Assembly (NCBI GenBank): GCA_016699695.1
Contig: CP065006.1
Span: 1,860,001-1,924,000, forward strand
Direction of reading: 5' to 3'
DNA: 64,000 nucleotides
Source: Bacteroidota bacterium
GTDB taxonomy: Bacteria > Bacteroidota > Bacteroidia > Bacteroidales > UBA10428
In this document: piece by piece, positions 52,561 to 61,243 of the stretch
Layout: each line of letters starts with the position of its first letter
Numbering within the stretch: the first letter of the stretch is position 1
The notes under the pieces: generated by a model
Seen by the model: only the letters and a program-made list of their open reading frames with translations
Database searches by the model: none
What the model was told of the DNA's origin: nothing
Position numbers and translations under genes: made by a program

Positions 52561-54162
52561 ATGAAAAATAGTAAACAAATAGTAACAGATTTTCTAAATC
52601 AGTTCGTATCAAACGGACAAGTTAAAGACATTCTGCTTTTGAATTTTACAACGCCGCAAATACTTGACATTTCAAACAAATCGTTAACAGAATTGAAGAT
52701 TGAAGGAGATTTTGAAAGGGTTAAGAACAAACAATTTGATTTGGTAATTGGCGACCTTCCATTTGGTATGCAATCTATACCGACTGACACAGTTTCAAAA
52801 CTTAAAGTTAATAAAAACTGGAGCTATGTTTTGACTTCATTGCGAACCTTAAATGAAAATGGGAAAGCATTCTTTTTAATTGAACCAAGCATTTTGTTTT
52901 CAACACAAGGACAAAAATTTCTTAACGACTTAGCGTTGGAAAATTATTTTCACAACTCTATATTTGAACTTCCTGAAAAGTTGCTTTATCCTGAAACGGT
53001 ATTTCAACCAATCATCATTCATTTTGAAAGACAAAAGCAAAACGAACTTTTTATAGGAGAAATCACAAGCGACTTTGAGCCTTTACTGGATTCCATTAAT
53101 GCAAGAATATCAACAAACAATTTAGCTACAGGGATTATTGTTGCCAGAGAAAGTTTTGAATCCTTTTTTAAGTATAGAATTGAGAATGAAATAGACAATC
53201 TTCAAACGCAATACAAAGAATACAATAAGTATAAGCTGAAAGATGTTGCACTTGAAATCAACTTAACCCGTGAATCATTTCAAGATAAACCCAACAGTAT
53301 TTATATTCCTAAAATTGGAACTTCTCTTGTTGTAGCGGACATTGAAGCAACAACAATTAAACACCAAAATATTTTTCAAGTTGTTCTCAACTCGGACATA
53401 GTAAAATCTGAATACCTTGCGTTGTTCTTTCATTCGGATTTAGGCAGACAAATATTGAAATCGCTGACAAGCGGCAGCTTTATTCCGAACATAAATAAAT
53501 CAGACATTGAAAACTGTTTTGTTTCAATTCCTAGTTTAACTGAACAGAGTTTACTAATTCTGACCAATCAAAAACTAGCTGAACTACAAGTCACAATTAA
53601 TCAGCTAAAAACTGAACTTAGTTTGAATCCAAAGAGTGCAAATGTTATCCTTGACAAGTTTGAAAGTATTCAAAGTCCATTGAAACAACTCTCTTCAGAA
53701 GACCAAATTTTAAGTTTGATTAGAAAGGGAGAAAACAAACACATTGAGTTTAAAGAATCATTTTCTAAAAACATTAAGACAGGACTAAAAGATAAAGAGA
53801 TTGAAAAATCTTCCTTAAAAAATATTGTTGGTTTTCTAAACGCAGACGGCGGAACGCTTCTTATCGGCATTGCTGACAATGGAGAAATAAAAGGAGTTGA
53901 AGATGACTTTTTTACGTCAATTGACAAGTATAAACTGAATTTTAAAAATGCAATAAATTCAAAAATTGGTTCAGAGTTTTATTCATTAATTGATTACGAC
54001 TTATTCAACATTGCTGGACATCAAGTATTAAGGGTTGACTGTAAAGCATCAAGTGAACCTTGCTTTTATGACCAAATAGAGTTTTTTGTTAGGACAAATC
54101 CAGCAACAGATAAGCTTGAAGGAAAGAAACAAGTTGATTACATAAAAGAACGCTTCAAATAA
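52561..54162 (+). CDS. Fusion of methylase-like, HsdS-like and AlbA_2/Schlafen-like domains
   Basis: A 533-residue protein of unusual make-up. Residues 1-190 resemble the second half of an N6-adenine methylase: FDLVIGDLPFGMQSIP (motif IV, DLPF in place of NPPF/Y) and the strand-helix stretch AFFLIEPSILFSTQGQKFL as in HsdM. The SAM-binding motif I (FxGxG) is not apparent upstream. Residues about 215-370 resemble a type I specificity/target-recognition region (SIYIPKIGTSLVV, DLGRQILKSLTSGSFIPNIN, SIPSLTEQSLLIL). Residues about 390-533 are an AlbA_2/Schlafen-type ATP-binding domain (GENKHIEFKESFSKN, GFLNADGGTLLIGIADNGEI). It lies between elements D and F in a defence setting. A role in restriction or anti-phage regulation is inferred. 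Confidence 0.75.
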   Translation: MKNSKQIVTDFLNQFVSNGQVKDILLLNFTTPQILDISNKSLTELKIEGDFERVKNKQFDLVIGDLPFGMQSIPTDTVSKLKVNKNWSYVLTSLRTLNENGKAFFLIEPSILFSTQGQKFLNDLALENYFHNSIFELPEKLLYPETVFQPIIIHFERQKQNELFIGEITSDFEPLLDSINARISTNNLATGIIVARESFESFFKYRIENEIDNLQTQYKEYNKYKLKDVALEINLTRESFQDKPNSIYIPKIGTSLVVADIEATTIKHQNIFQVVLNSDIVKSEYLALFFHSDLGRQILKSLTSGSFIPNINKSDIENCFVSIPSLTEQSLLILTNQKLAELQVTINQLKTELSLNPKSANVILDKFESIQSPLKQLSSEDQILSLIRKGENKHIEFKESFSKNIKTGLKDKEIEKSSLKNIVGFLNADGGTLLIGIADNGEIKGVEDDFFTSIDKYKLNFKNAINSKIGSEFYSLIDYDLFNIAGHQVLRVDCKASSEPCFYDQIEFFVRTNPATDKLEGKKQVDYIKERFK

Positions 54163-54182
54163 AGACACGATGGAAAGAAGAA

Positions 54183-54318
54183 CAGCAGCTAACAGCATCT
54201 ACACGCAAGCACGGACACTTTCGTTCCCATGAAGAATATTACAATGCTAAAAAACAATAATTCGCAGAAGTCCTTTTTTAGTCTGCCCTACCTGCGGGTA
54301 GATGCGAAACGTTAACGG
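54183..54318 (+). repeat. attC-like cassette element F (after the methylase-AlbA fusion gene)
   Basis: It begins 21 bases after the stop codon with CAGCAGCTAACAGCATC. AGCTAACAGCATCTACACGC near the left end pairs imperfectly with the complement of TAGATGCGAAACGTTAACGG near the right end, leaving GCATCTAC matched to GTAGATGC. CTAAC and GTTAA-type termini fit attC R-boxes, and GCAGCTAAC mirrors the right end of element D. The remainder of the 367-base gap up to hsdR shows no gene; the hsdR promoter is presumably in 54430-54529. Confidence 0.6.
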
Positions 54319-54529
54319 TAAGTGTAAAAACAGACACATCGTACAATTTGCTACTAAAAGACAGAAAAGAAAAACGAAATAATAAACAGCCAAGCCTCAT
54401 TGCACTCATTTGCAAACTCCTCCAGCCAAGGCTTCAGCCATTATTTTTGAGGGGAGAGTTGTTTTTTTGCCATCGCACCCATGCAAATTTGTTATTTTGC
54501 AGCTAATTTGAGAATTGGATTAAAAAGAA

Positions 54530-57500
54530 ATGAAATTTAACGAAGACTCAAGGGTTAAAATCCCTACCATATTACACCTGATTCGATTGGGATATGAATA
54601 CCTTTCATTGTCCGGTCAGACTTGGGATGAGTCGACCAATATTTTCACGGATATTTTCAAAGCCAGCGTAAAACACCTAAATCCACAACTTTCAGAATCC
54701 GACATACACAGAGAATACGATGAATTATCACTGACACTGGAAAATGAGGATTTAGGAAAAGCTTTCTACGAAAAAATATCTAATAAATCGAAAACCAGAC
54801 TGATTGATTTCGAGGATTTCAGCAACAATAAATTTCACGTTGTAACGGAGCTTACTTACAAAAAGGATGAGGAAGAATTCCGACCCGACATTATTCTATT
54901 GATTAATGGGATGCCTTTAGCATTCGTTGAAGTAAAAAAGCCAAATAACAGAGACGGTATAATTGCAGAACACAAACGGATTCAAACCCGATTCGGAAAT
55001 AAGAAGTTTCGCAAGTTTGTGAACCTCACTCAAATCATGGTATTCTCTAATAATATGGAATACGATGACAGCACTCCTGAACCAATTGAAGGTGCTTTTT
55101 ATGCAACTGCTTCTTATGACAAACCTCCTTTTAACTATTTTAGGGAAGAAGAAAAGTTCGATTTAGATACTTTGCTAAAGCCGATTGACGATGAAACTGA
55201 AACAGTGGTTCTAAAAGACAACAACCTGTTGAGTATTAAAAACTCAAAGGAGTTCCTCATCAATAAAAACCCCAATACACCTACAAATCGAATTTGCACT
55301 TCTTTATTCCAGAAAGAAAGACTGGCTTTTCTTTTACAGTATGCAATTGCCTATGTAAAGGAATCAAAGGGCCTGGAAAAACACATCATGCGTTATCCTC
55401 AGATTTTTGCGACCAAGGCAATTGAAAACAAGCTGAACAACAACGTAAAAAAGGGTATTATTTGGCATACACAAGGCAGTGGAAAAACGGCTTTAGCCTA
55501 TTACAACGTTAAACACTTAACCGATTATTACCAAAAGCAGGGCATTGTTCCTAAATTTTATTTCATTGTCGACCGCATCGACCTTTTAATACAAGCTGCC
55601 AAAGAGTTTAAAGCACGCGGATTGGTGGTACACGAAATCGATTCGCGCGATGCTTTTGCAAAGGACATCAAAGCAACAACAGTAATTCACAATCATTCAG
55701 GAAAAGCCGAAATTACCGTTGTAAACATCCAAAAATTTGAGGACGACCCAAATGTTATTCCTAATACCGATTATCAGTTAAACATACAACGGGTATTCTT
55801 TTTAGATGAAGTTCATCGTAGCTATAATCCAAAGGGAAGCTTTTTGGCAAATCTGGAACAGGCTGATAAGGGCTCTGTAAAAATCGGATTGACTGGCACT
55901 CCGCTTCTAGGTTCAGAATATAATTCAAAAACTCTTTTCGGCGATTATATTCACAAGTATTATTACAATGCTTCAATTAAAGACGGATATACTTTACGCC
56001 TCATTCGCGAAGAGATTGAAACAACGTACAAACTCACTTTACAGGAAGCCTTAAAAGAAATTGAAATTCTTAAAGGCAATGCTGATAGAACTACAGTATA
56101 TGCCCATTACAAGTTTGTGGAGCCAATGCTCGATTACATCATTAAGGATTTTGAAAAAGCCCGTATTATCATGAACGACAATTCCATTGGCGGTATGGTG
56201 GTATGTGATTCTGCTCCTCAGGCAAAAATGATGTACAAGATTTTTCAGGATAAATATGCCAACAAAACCGACGATATTTTATTACAGGCTGCCGAACCCG
56301 AAGAAAGCTATGGCGAAAAGCAAAAACGAAAAAGTAAAGTAACAAGCGCTGTTCTTATTTTACATGACGAAGGAACCAAACAGGAACGCAAAGACCTGAT
56401 AGACGATTTCAAAGACGGAAAAATCGATTTTCTTTTTGTGTTTAACATGCTCCTTACCGGTTTCGATGCTAAACGTTTGAAGAAATTATACATTGGCCGT
56501 GTAATTAGAGCGCACAACTTATTGCAAACCCTAACCCGTGTTAACCGCAGGTATAAGAATTTCCTTTACGGTTATGTAGTGGATTTTGCCGACATTCAAA
56601 AAGAGTTCGATAAAACCAATCGTGATTACTTTAATGAACTTCAAGCCGAGTTGGGCGATGAAATGGAACATTATTCCAACCTCTTTAAATCGGCTGAAGA
56701 AATTGAAGCTGAAATTCAGGAAATAAAAGAAGTATTATTCCATTTCGACACCGAGAATGCAGAGGTTTTCTCTCAGCAAATAAGCGAGATTAACGACCGT
56801 GCTGTAATGCTGAAAATTACCAAAGTGCTGAACAATGCAAAGGCACTTTACAATATCATTCGACTTTCGGGCAATTTTGAATTACTCGACAAGCTCGATT
56901 TTAAAATGCTCAACATTCTTTCGCGCGATGCAAACAACCGTTTAGCCCTTATCAACACAAAAGAGCGATTGGAGAATAGTGTAGATACTACCAATTTGCT
57001 GAACGTAGCCTTGGAAGATGTAATTTTTGCATTTACCAAGGTGAAAGAGGAAGAAATGGTTATTGCTGATAAGTTAAAAGATACCTTACAGAAAACCCGT
57101 GAAGCATTGGGCGGTAATTTCGACCAGAAAGACCCTGAATTTATTTCGTTAAAAGAAGAACTGGAACGCTTATTTAAAAAGAAAAACCTGAACGAAGTTA
57201 CCAAAGAGGAAATGGAAGCCAACATTGCCGCTTTGGAAATTATATACAACAAAGCCCGCGAATTGGAACGCAAAAATCAGTTACTTCGCGCCAAGTATAA
57301 AAACGATGAAAAATATGCCCGTTTGCATAAGCGATTAATGGAGAAAGACCCTTTAACCGATAGCGAAGCAAAACTGTTTGAAGCCTTACAAAGTTTGAAA
57401 CAGGAAGTAGATAACCAGATACAGCTAAATGCAAAAATGTTGGAAAACGAAAGCTTTGTAGAAAAAATGATTTTGCGTTTGGTTATCGAGCAATTGAAAA

Positions 57501-57598
57501 ACAAATACCATTTACCACTCGATGCCAACCGCAGCAAGTTGATAAATGCCATGGTGGTAAAAGAATACATGAATGAGTTTTATGGACGTACAGCTTAA
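54530..57598 (+). CDS. hsdR: Type I restriction enzyme, restriction (R) subunit
   Basis: HsdR provides the ATP-driven translocation and cleavage activity of the HsdR2M2S complex. The 1022-residue protein has an N-terminal PD-(D/E)XK nuclease (RPDIILLINGMPLAFVEVKK, about 121-140, with Asp and ExK kept). The helicase motor follows with motif I GIIWHTQGSGKTALAYYN (about 311), motif II FFLDEVHRSYN (about 420), motif III GLTGTPLL (about 448), and helicase C motifs (FVFNMLLTGFDAKRLKKLYI, QTLTRVNRRYKN). The C-terminal 300 residues are helical, for contact with HsdM/HsdS. It is complete. The next gene (GxxExxY) interrupts the operon before hsdM. Confidence 0.96.
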   Translation: MKFNEDSRVKIPTILHLIRLGYEYLSLSGQTWDESTNIFTDIFKASVKHLNPQLSESDIHREYDELSLTLENEDLGKAFYEKISNKSKTRLIDFEDFSNNKFHVVTELTYKKDEEEFRPDIILLINGMPLAFVEVKKPNNRDGIIAEHKRIQTRFGNKKFRKFVNLTQIMVFSNNMEYDDSTPEPIEGAFYATASYDKPPFNYFREEEKFDLDTLLKPIDDETETVVLKDNNLLSIKNSKEFLINKNPNTPTNRICTSLFQKERLAFLLQYAIAYVKESKGLEKHIMRYPQIFATKAIENKLNNNVKKGIIWHTQGSGKTALAYYNVKHLTDYYQKQGIVPKFYFIVDRIDLLIQAAKEFKARGLVVHEIDSRDAFAKDIKATTVIHNHSGKAEITVVNIQKFEDDPNVIPNTDYQLNIQRVFFLDEVHRSYNPKGSFLANLEQADKGSVKIGLTGTPLLGSEYNSKTLFGDYIHKYYYNASIKDGYTLRLIREEIETTYKLTLQEALKEIEILKGNADRTTVYAHYKFVEPMLDYIIKDFEKARIIMNDNSIGGMVVCDSAPQAKMMYKIFQDKYANKTDDILLQAAEPEESYGEKQKRKSKVTSAVLILHDEGTKQERKDLIDDFKDGKIDFLFVFNMLLTGFDAKRLKKLYIGRVIRAHNLLQTLTRVNRRYKNFLYGYVVDFADIQKEFDKTNRDYFNELQAELGDEMEHYSNLFKSAEEIEAEIQEIKEVLFHFDTENAEVFSQQISEINDRAVMLKITKVLNNAKALYNIIRLSGNFELLDKLDFKMLNILSRDANNRLALINTKERLENSVDTTNLLNVALEDVIFAFTKVKEEEMVIADKLKDTLQKTREALGGNFDQKDPEFISLKEELERLFKKKNLNEVTKEEMEANIAALEIIYNKARELERKNQLLRAKYKNDEKYARLHKRLMEKDPLTDSEAKLFEALQSLKQEVDNQIQLNAKMLENESFVEKMILRLVIEQLKNKYHLPLDANRSKLINAMVVKEYMNEFYGRTA

Positions 57599-57742
57599 TT
57601 GTCAGAATCTGGATTTGCAGGATGAAAAGATGAACAAGATTATTTGAAAAGTAAAAAAAGCAAATGATTAAATATAATGGTCACTACAGCGACAATATAA
57701 AATCAAGAAATCCAATAATCCTGAAAATCCAGAATCAGACAA
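57599..57742. repeat. Inverted-repeat element before the GxxExxY gene
   Basis: Arm L (57599-57641, TTGTCAGAATCTGGATTTGC and onward) is the imperfect inverse of arm R (57701-57742, ending AAAATCCAGAATCAGACAA). Arm R ends exactly at the ATG of the GxxExxY gene, and arm L starts at the end of hsdR, directly after its stop. The loop between arms is about 60 bases. A related pair lies after the gene (58110-58275), so all four arms are copies of one sequence. Confidence 0.75.
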
Positions 57743-58117
57743 ATGAAATTAGACGACATTACTTATAAAATAAATGGTTGTGCCATGAAAGTGCATAACA
57801 CCTTGGGTAACGGGTTTCAGGAAGTTATATACCAAAGGTGCTTAGCTTTAGAGTTTGAGAAAGCAGGGTTGGAATACGAACGGGAGAAAGAACAAACAAT
57901 TTATTACGAAGGAATAGATGTTGGTACCAGAAGGGCAGATTTTATTGTAGAAAATCAAGTAGTGGTAGAGATAAAAGCAATGATCAATTTAGAAGACGTT
58001 CATTTGGCACAGGCTAAAAATTATGTGGTAGCCTATGATAAACCAATTGGCTTGCTCATTAATTTTGGCGCACAGAGTTTACAATTTAAGAAAATATTTA
58101 ATCAGAATATTGTCTGA
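57743..58117 (+). CDS. GxxExxY family protein (PD-(D/E)XK-like)
   Basis: A 124-residue protein matching the GxxExxY family: GNGFQEVIYQRCLALEFEKA (about 22) with the namesake Gly-x-x-Glu-x-x-Tyr, then YYEGIDVGTRRADFIVENQV and VVEIKAMINLEDVHLAQAKN (about 71-90), with the Asp in RADF and the E-x-K that define a PD-(D/E)XK nuclease-like core. Its biochemical role is not established to my knowledge. The gene lies exactly between two inverted-repeat elements, inside the hsdR-hsdM gap, so it looks like a mobile passenger in the restriction operon and not a functional subunit. Its TGA stop at 58115-58117 falls within the next repeat arm. Confidence 0.9.
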   Translation: MKLDDITYKINGCAMKVHNTLGNGFQEVIYQRCLALEFEKAGLEYEREKEQTIYYEGIDVGTRRADFIVENQVVVEIKAMINLEDVHLAQAKNYVVAYDKPIGLLINFGAQSLQFKKIFNQNIV

Positions 58118-58275
58118 ATCAGAATTCTAAGGATTGAAGGATAAGCAAGATTTATTATAATTGAATAAGATAGAACAGGTAAAACACAGACAGACCAATA
58201 ATGAAACAAATATATCAGAATGTAGGGAACAAAATCCTGTTAATCAAATAATCCTACAAATCCTGATTCAGACAA
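58110..58275. repeat. Inverted-repeat element after the GxxExxY gene
   Basis: Arm L (58110-58153, TTGTCTGAATCAGAATTC and onward) is the imperfect inverse of arm R (58232-58275, ending AAATCCTGATTCAGACAA). TTGTCTGAATCA is exact in both orientations. Arm L includes the GxxExxY stop codon. Arm R ends seven bases before the hsdM ATG at 58282. Together with 57599-57742 it brackets the gene symmetrically. Confidence 0.75.
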
Positions 58276-58281
58276 TTTTAT

Positions 58282-59907
58282 ATGACAGCCACACAGAAAT
58301 TTGAGAAAGAAACCAAAGAACTTATCGACAGTTTAAAATCGGTTTGTGCCAACTATGGTTTGGGGAACGATGGAAACGAGTTTAAGATTATTACACAGGT
58401 ATTTCTGTATAAATTTTTGAACGACAAATTTGTTTACGAGGTAAAAAAGCTCGATGATAAAATAGCCAATGCCGAAAAACCGGTTGAAATATTAAAAAGG
58501 TATAGTGCCGACGATTACGAAATGCTCACCATGCAAATGAGCGAGGCAACAGCAAGCATAAAGCCCGACCATTTGATAAGTGCCTTGTTCGAAAAACAAA
58601 ACGAACCCAAATTTGCCGATACTTTCGACAATACCCTGCTGGATATTGCAAAAGAGAACAGCGATATATTTTCGGTAATCACACAGGATGGCGAAAAGAT
58701 TACCCTTTTCGAAAACATCAGTAAATATGTATCCGATAAGCGCGATGACTTTTGCCGTGCCATTATCAATAAATTAATTGGTTTTAGCTTCGAACATATT
58801 TTTAATGAAAAATTCGATTTCTACGCTACCATTTTCGAATACCTCATTAAAGACTACAACACCAACAGCGGCGGTAAATATGCCGAATACTTTACGCCCC
58901 ATGCCGTAGCAAAAATCATGGCGCGATGCATGGTGCATGGCGATGTGAACAACGTAACCTGTTACGACCCTTCGGCGGGTTCAGGTACGCTGTTAATGAA
59001 CCTTGCCCACCAGATTGGCGAGGACAAATGCACCATTTATTCGCAGGATATTTCGCAGAAATCCTCAAGCCTCTTGCGTTTGAACCTTATTTTGAACAAC
59101 CTTGTGCATTCCATACCCAACATTGTAAAAGGCAATACCATTTTAGAGCCCTATCATAAAGAAAACGGTGAGCTGCAAAAGTTCGATTACATCGTTTCTA
59201 ATCCACCCTTTAAGCTCGATTTCTCGGATTATAGTGCCGACCTCGACACCAAGCAAAATAACGCGCGCTTTTTTGCAGGAATACCTAATGTGCCTAAAAC
59301 AAAAAAAGAAAGCATGGCTATTTACCTCATGTTTTTACAGCACATTATGTTTAGCTTGAAAAAGGGAGGAAAAGCTGCTGTTGTAGTACCTACAGGTTTT
59401 ATTACCGCACAAAGTGGTATAGACAAAAAAATTCGTGAGCGTTTGGTCGATGAAAAAATGCTACGCGGTGTGGTAAGCATGCCAAGCAATATTTTTGCAG
59501 CTACAGGTACAAACGTGTCTATTTTATTTATCGACGAAGCTGACAAAGGCGATGTGGTATTAATCGATGCCTCCAAATTAGGCGAAACCATTAAAGATGA
59601 TGGAAAGAACCAGCGTACTGTCCTAACCCCAGACGAAGAAAATAAAATCATAAACACCTTTAACAACAAAGAGGTAGTTGACGATTTTTCTGTGGTTGTT
59701 TCGTACGACGATATTAAAGAAAAAAACTACAGCTTTAGTGCAGGGCAATATTTTGAGGTAAAAATCGAATATGTAGATATAACACACGAGGAATTTGAAA
59801 CAAAGATGAACGGTTATAAAACCAATTTGAATAAGTTATTTTCTGAATCTTCTGATTTGGAAAAGGAGATTAAAAAGCAATTGGAGGGGTTGATTTATGG
59901 CAATTAA
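58282..59907 (+). CDS. hsdM: Type I restriction-modification methylase (M) subunit
   Basis: HsdM transfers methyl groups to adenine N6 with S-adenosylmethionine, within the HsdM2S complex. The 541-residue protein has an N-terminal helical domain (KFEKETKELIDSLKS, KFLNDKFVYEVKKLDD), the SAM-binding motif I CYDPSAGSGTLLMNLAHQIG (about 231), the catalytic motif IV YIVSNPPFKLDFSDY (about 304), and the HsdM region GGKAAVVVPTGFI (about 364). The C-terminus is charged for complex assembly. It overlaps hsdS by 11 bases. Confidence 0.96.
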   Translation: MTATQKFEKETKELIDSLKSVCANYGLGNDGNEFKIITQVFLYKFLNDKFVYEVKKLDDKIANAEKPVEILKRYSADDYEMLTMQMSEATASIKPDHLISALFEKQNEPKFADTFDNTLLDIAKENSDIFSVITQDGEKITLFENISKYVSDKRDDFCRAIINKLIGFSFEHIFNEKFDFYATIFEYLIKDYNTNSGGKYAEYFTPHAVAKIMARCMVHGDVNNVTCYDPSAGSGTLLMNLAHQIGEDKCTIYSQDISQKSSSLLRLNLILNNLVHSIPNIVKGNTILEPYHKENGELQKFDYIVSNPPFKLDFSDYSADLDTKQNNARFFAGIPNVPKTKKESMAIYLMFLQHIMFSLKKGGKAAVVVPTGFITAQSGIDKKIRERLVDEKMLRGVVSMPSNIFAATGTNVSILFIDEADKGDVVLIDASKLGETIKDDGKNQRTVLTPDEENKIINTFNNKEVVDDFSVVVSYDDIKEKNYSFSAGQYFEVKIEYVDITHEEFETKMNGYKTNLNKLFSESSDLEKEIKKQLEGLIYGN

Positions 59908-61243
59908 TCATTGGTCTAAAATGCCGTTAAAGTCGCTTTGTAGTCGTATTGGTGATGGACTACACGGAACCCCTTCCTACGATGATAAAAGCGAATATTA
60001 TTTCATAAATGGGAATAACCTTAAAAATGGCAAAATAGAGATAACACCCAATACAAATCGAGTTGCTGAGTCTGATTTTAACGAGGGTTTTATTGAATTA
60101 AATGATAATACACTTTTACTTTCAATAAATGGAACACTAGGTAGTTTAGCATTTTATGGAGGTCAGAAAATTATGCTTGGGAAAAGTGCAGCATATTTGA
60201 ATTTCAAAACGGATATAAATAAGTTTTTCTATTACTACTTTCAATTAAAAGATGTTCAATTATATTTTTACAATGTAGCAACTGGCTCAACTATAAAAAA
60301 CCTTTCGTTAAAGGCAATACAAAATTTTGAAGTTCCAGTTCCAGAAAAAACGGAATGGAAGGCAATAGCCTCGGTTCTTTCCGCCTTAGATTCCAAAATA
60401 GAACTCAACAACCGCATCAATGCCGAGTTGGAAGCAATGGCAAAAACGCTGTACGATTATTGGTTTGTACAATTCGATTTTCCCTATTCCCCTCCTTTGG
60501 AGGGGTGTCCGCAGGACGGGGTGGGTATAGGCAAACCCTATAAATCATCGGGTGGCAAAATGGTGTACAACGCAGCACTAAAAAGAGAAATTCCTGAGGG
60601 GTGGGAAGTGAAAGCATTAGAGGAGCTTGGTAATTTTAAGAATGGTGTTAATTATGACCCTTCTAACCCTGGTGAAATTGCCTGTCCAATAATTAATGTT
60701 AGAAACATAAGTTCAAGTAGTTATTTCCTTAAAAACGAAGATTTAGACACTATTTATTTGAGAGAGTCTGACGTCAAAAAGTACGCAGTACACAAAGAAA
60801 GTATAATCATTGCACGAAGCGGAATACCAGGTGCGACAAGATTAATAGCAGATATTGCAGAAAACACTTTGTATTGTGGTTTTGCTATTCATTTTGAACT
60901 AAATAATTACGAAAATAAGATTCCTGTTTTTTTCTTTTTGAAATCAATTGAACAGTTAATCCAAAATGGTTCTGGAGGCACTATTTTGAAGAATGTTAAT
61001 CAAGCAACCTTAAATGCGCTTAAAATTGCAATAACAAAGGATAATTCAATTGTATCAAAACTAAATAATGCAATTCAGCTAATGTTTAGTAAGATTAACC
61101 TTATTCAAAAAGAAAACGAACAACTTGCCTCCCTCCGCGATTGGTTATTACCCATGCTTATGAACGGGCAGGTAAGGGTAAAAGATGTGGAAGAGGAAAG
61201 GTTAAATATGGCAGCAGAACCAATAGTTAAATACAATGGCTAA
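59897..61243 (+). CDS. hsdS: Type I restriction-modification specificity (S) subunit
   Basis: HsdS recognises the split DNA target through two target-recognition domains (TRD). TRD1 fills residues about 8-150, ending in a conserved helix (AIASVLSALDSKIELNNRIN). TRD2 fills about 225-390, ending SKINLIQKENEQLASLRDWL. The linker at about 192-218 normally reads FDFP...GKPYKSSGGKM; here an in-frame 40-base palindromic repeat (60486-60525) adds PYSPPLEGCPQDGVGIG. The frame stays open, so a functional protein is still possible. It overlaps hsdM upstream and the small membrane-protein gene downstream by 8 bases. Target sequence cannot be predicted. Confidence 0.93.
   Translation: MAINHWSKMPLKSLCSRIGDGLHGTPSYDDKSEYYFINGNNLKNGKIEITPNTNRVAESDFNEGFIELNDNTLLLSINGTLGSLAFYGGQKIMLGKSAAYLNFKTDINKFFYYYFQLKDVQLYFYNVATGSTIKNLSLKAIQNFEVPVPEKTEWKAIASVLSALDSKIELNNRINAELEAMAKTLYDYWFVQFDFPYSPPLEGCPQDGVGIGKPYKSSGGKMVYNAALKREIPEGWEVKALEELGNFKNGVNYDPSNPGEIACPIINVRNISSSSYFLKNEDLDTIYLRESDVKKYAVHKESIIIARSGIPGATRLIADIAENTLYCGFAIHFELNNYENKIPVFFFLKSIEQLIQNGSGGTILKNVNQATLNALKIAITKDNSIVSKLNNAIQLMFSKINLIQKENEQLASLRDWLLPMLMNGQVRVKDVEEERLNMAAEPIVKYNG
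60486..60525. repeat. Palindromic intergenic-type repeat inserted in hsdS
   Basis: ATTCCCCTCCTTTGGAGGGG followed by TGTCCGCAGGAC and GGGGTGGG is the same element as the reverse complement of 42386-42416, with a longer spacer. GTCCGCAGGAC adds a nested small palindrome. It lies in the inter-TRD linker of hsdS and keeps the reading frame. It is the only copy of this element seen inside a gene here. Confidence 0.7.
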
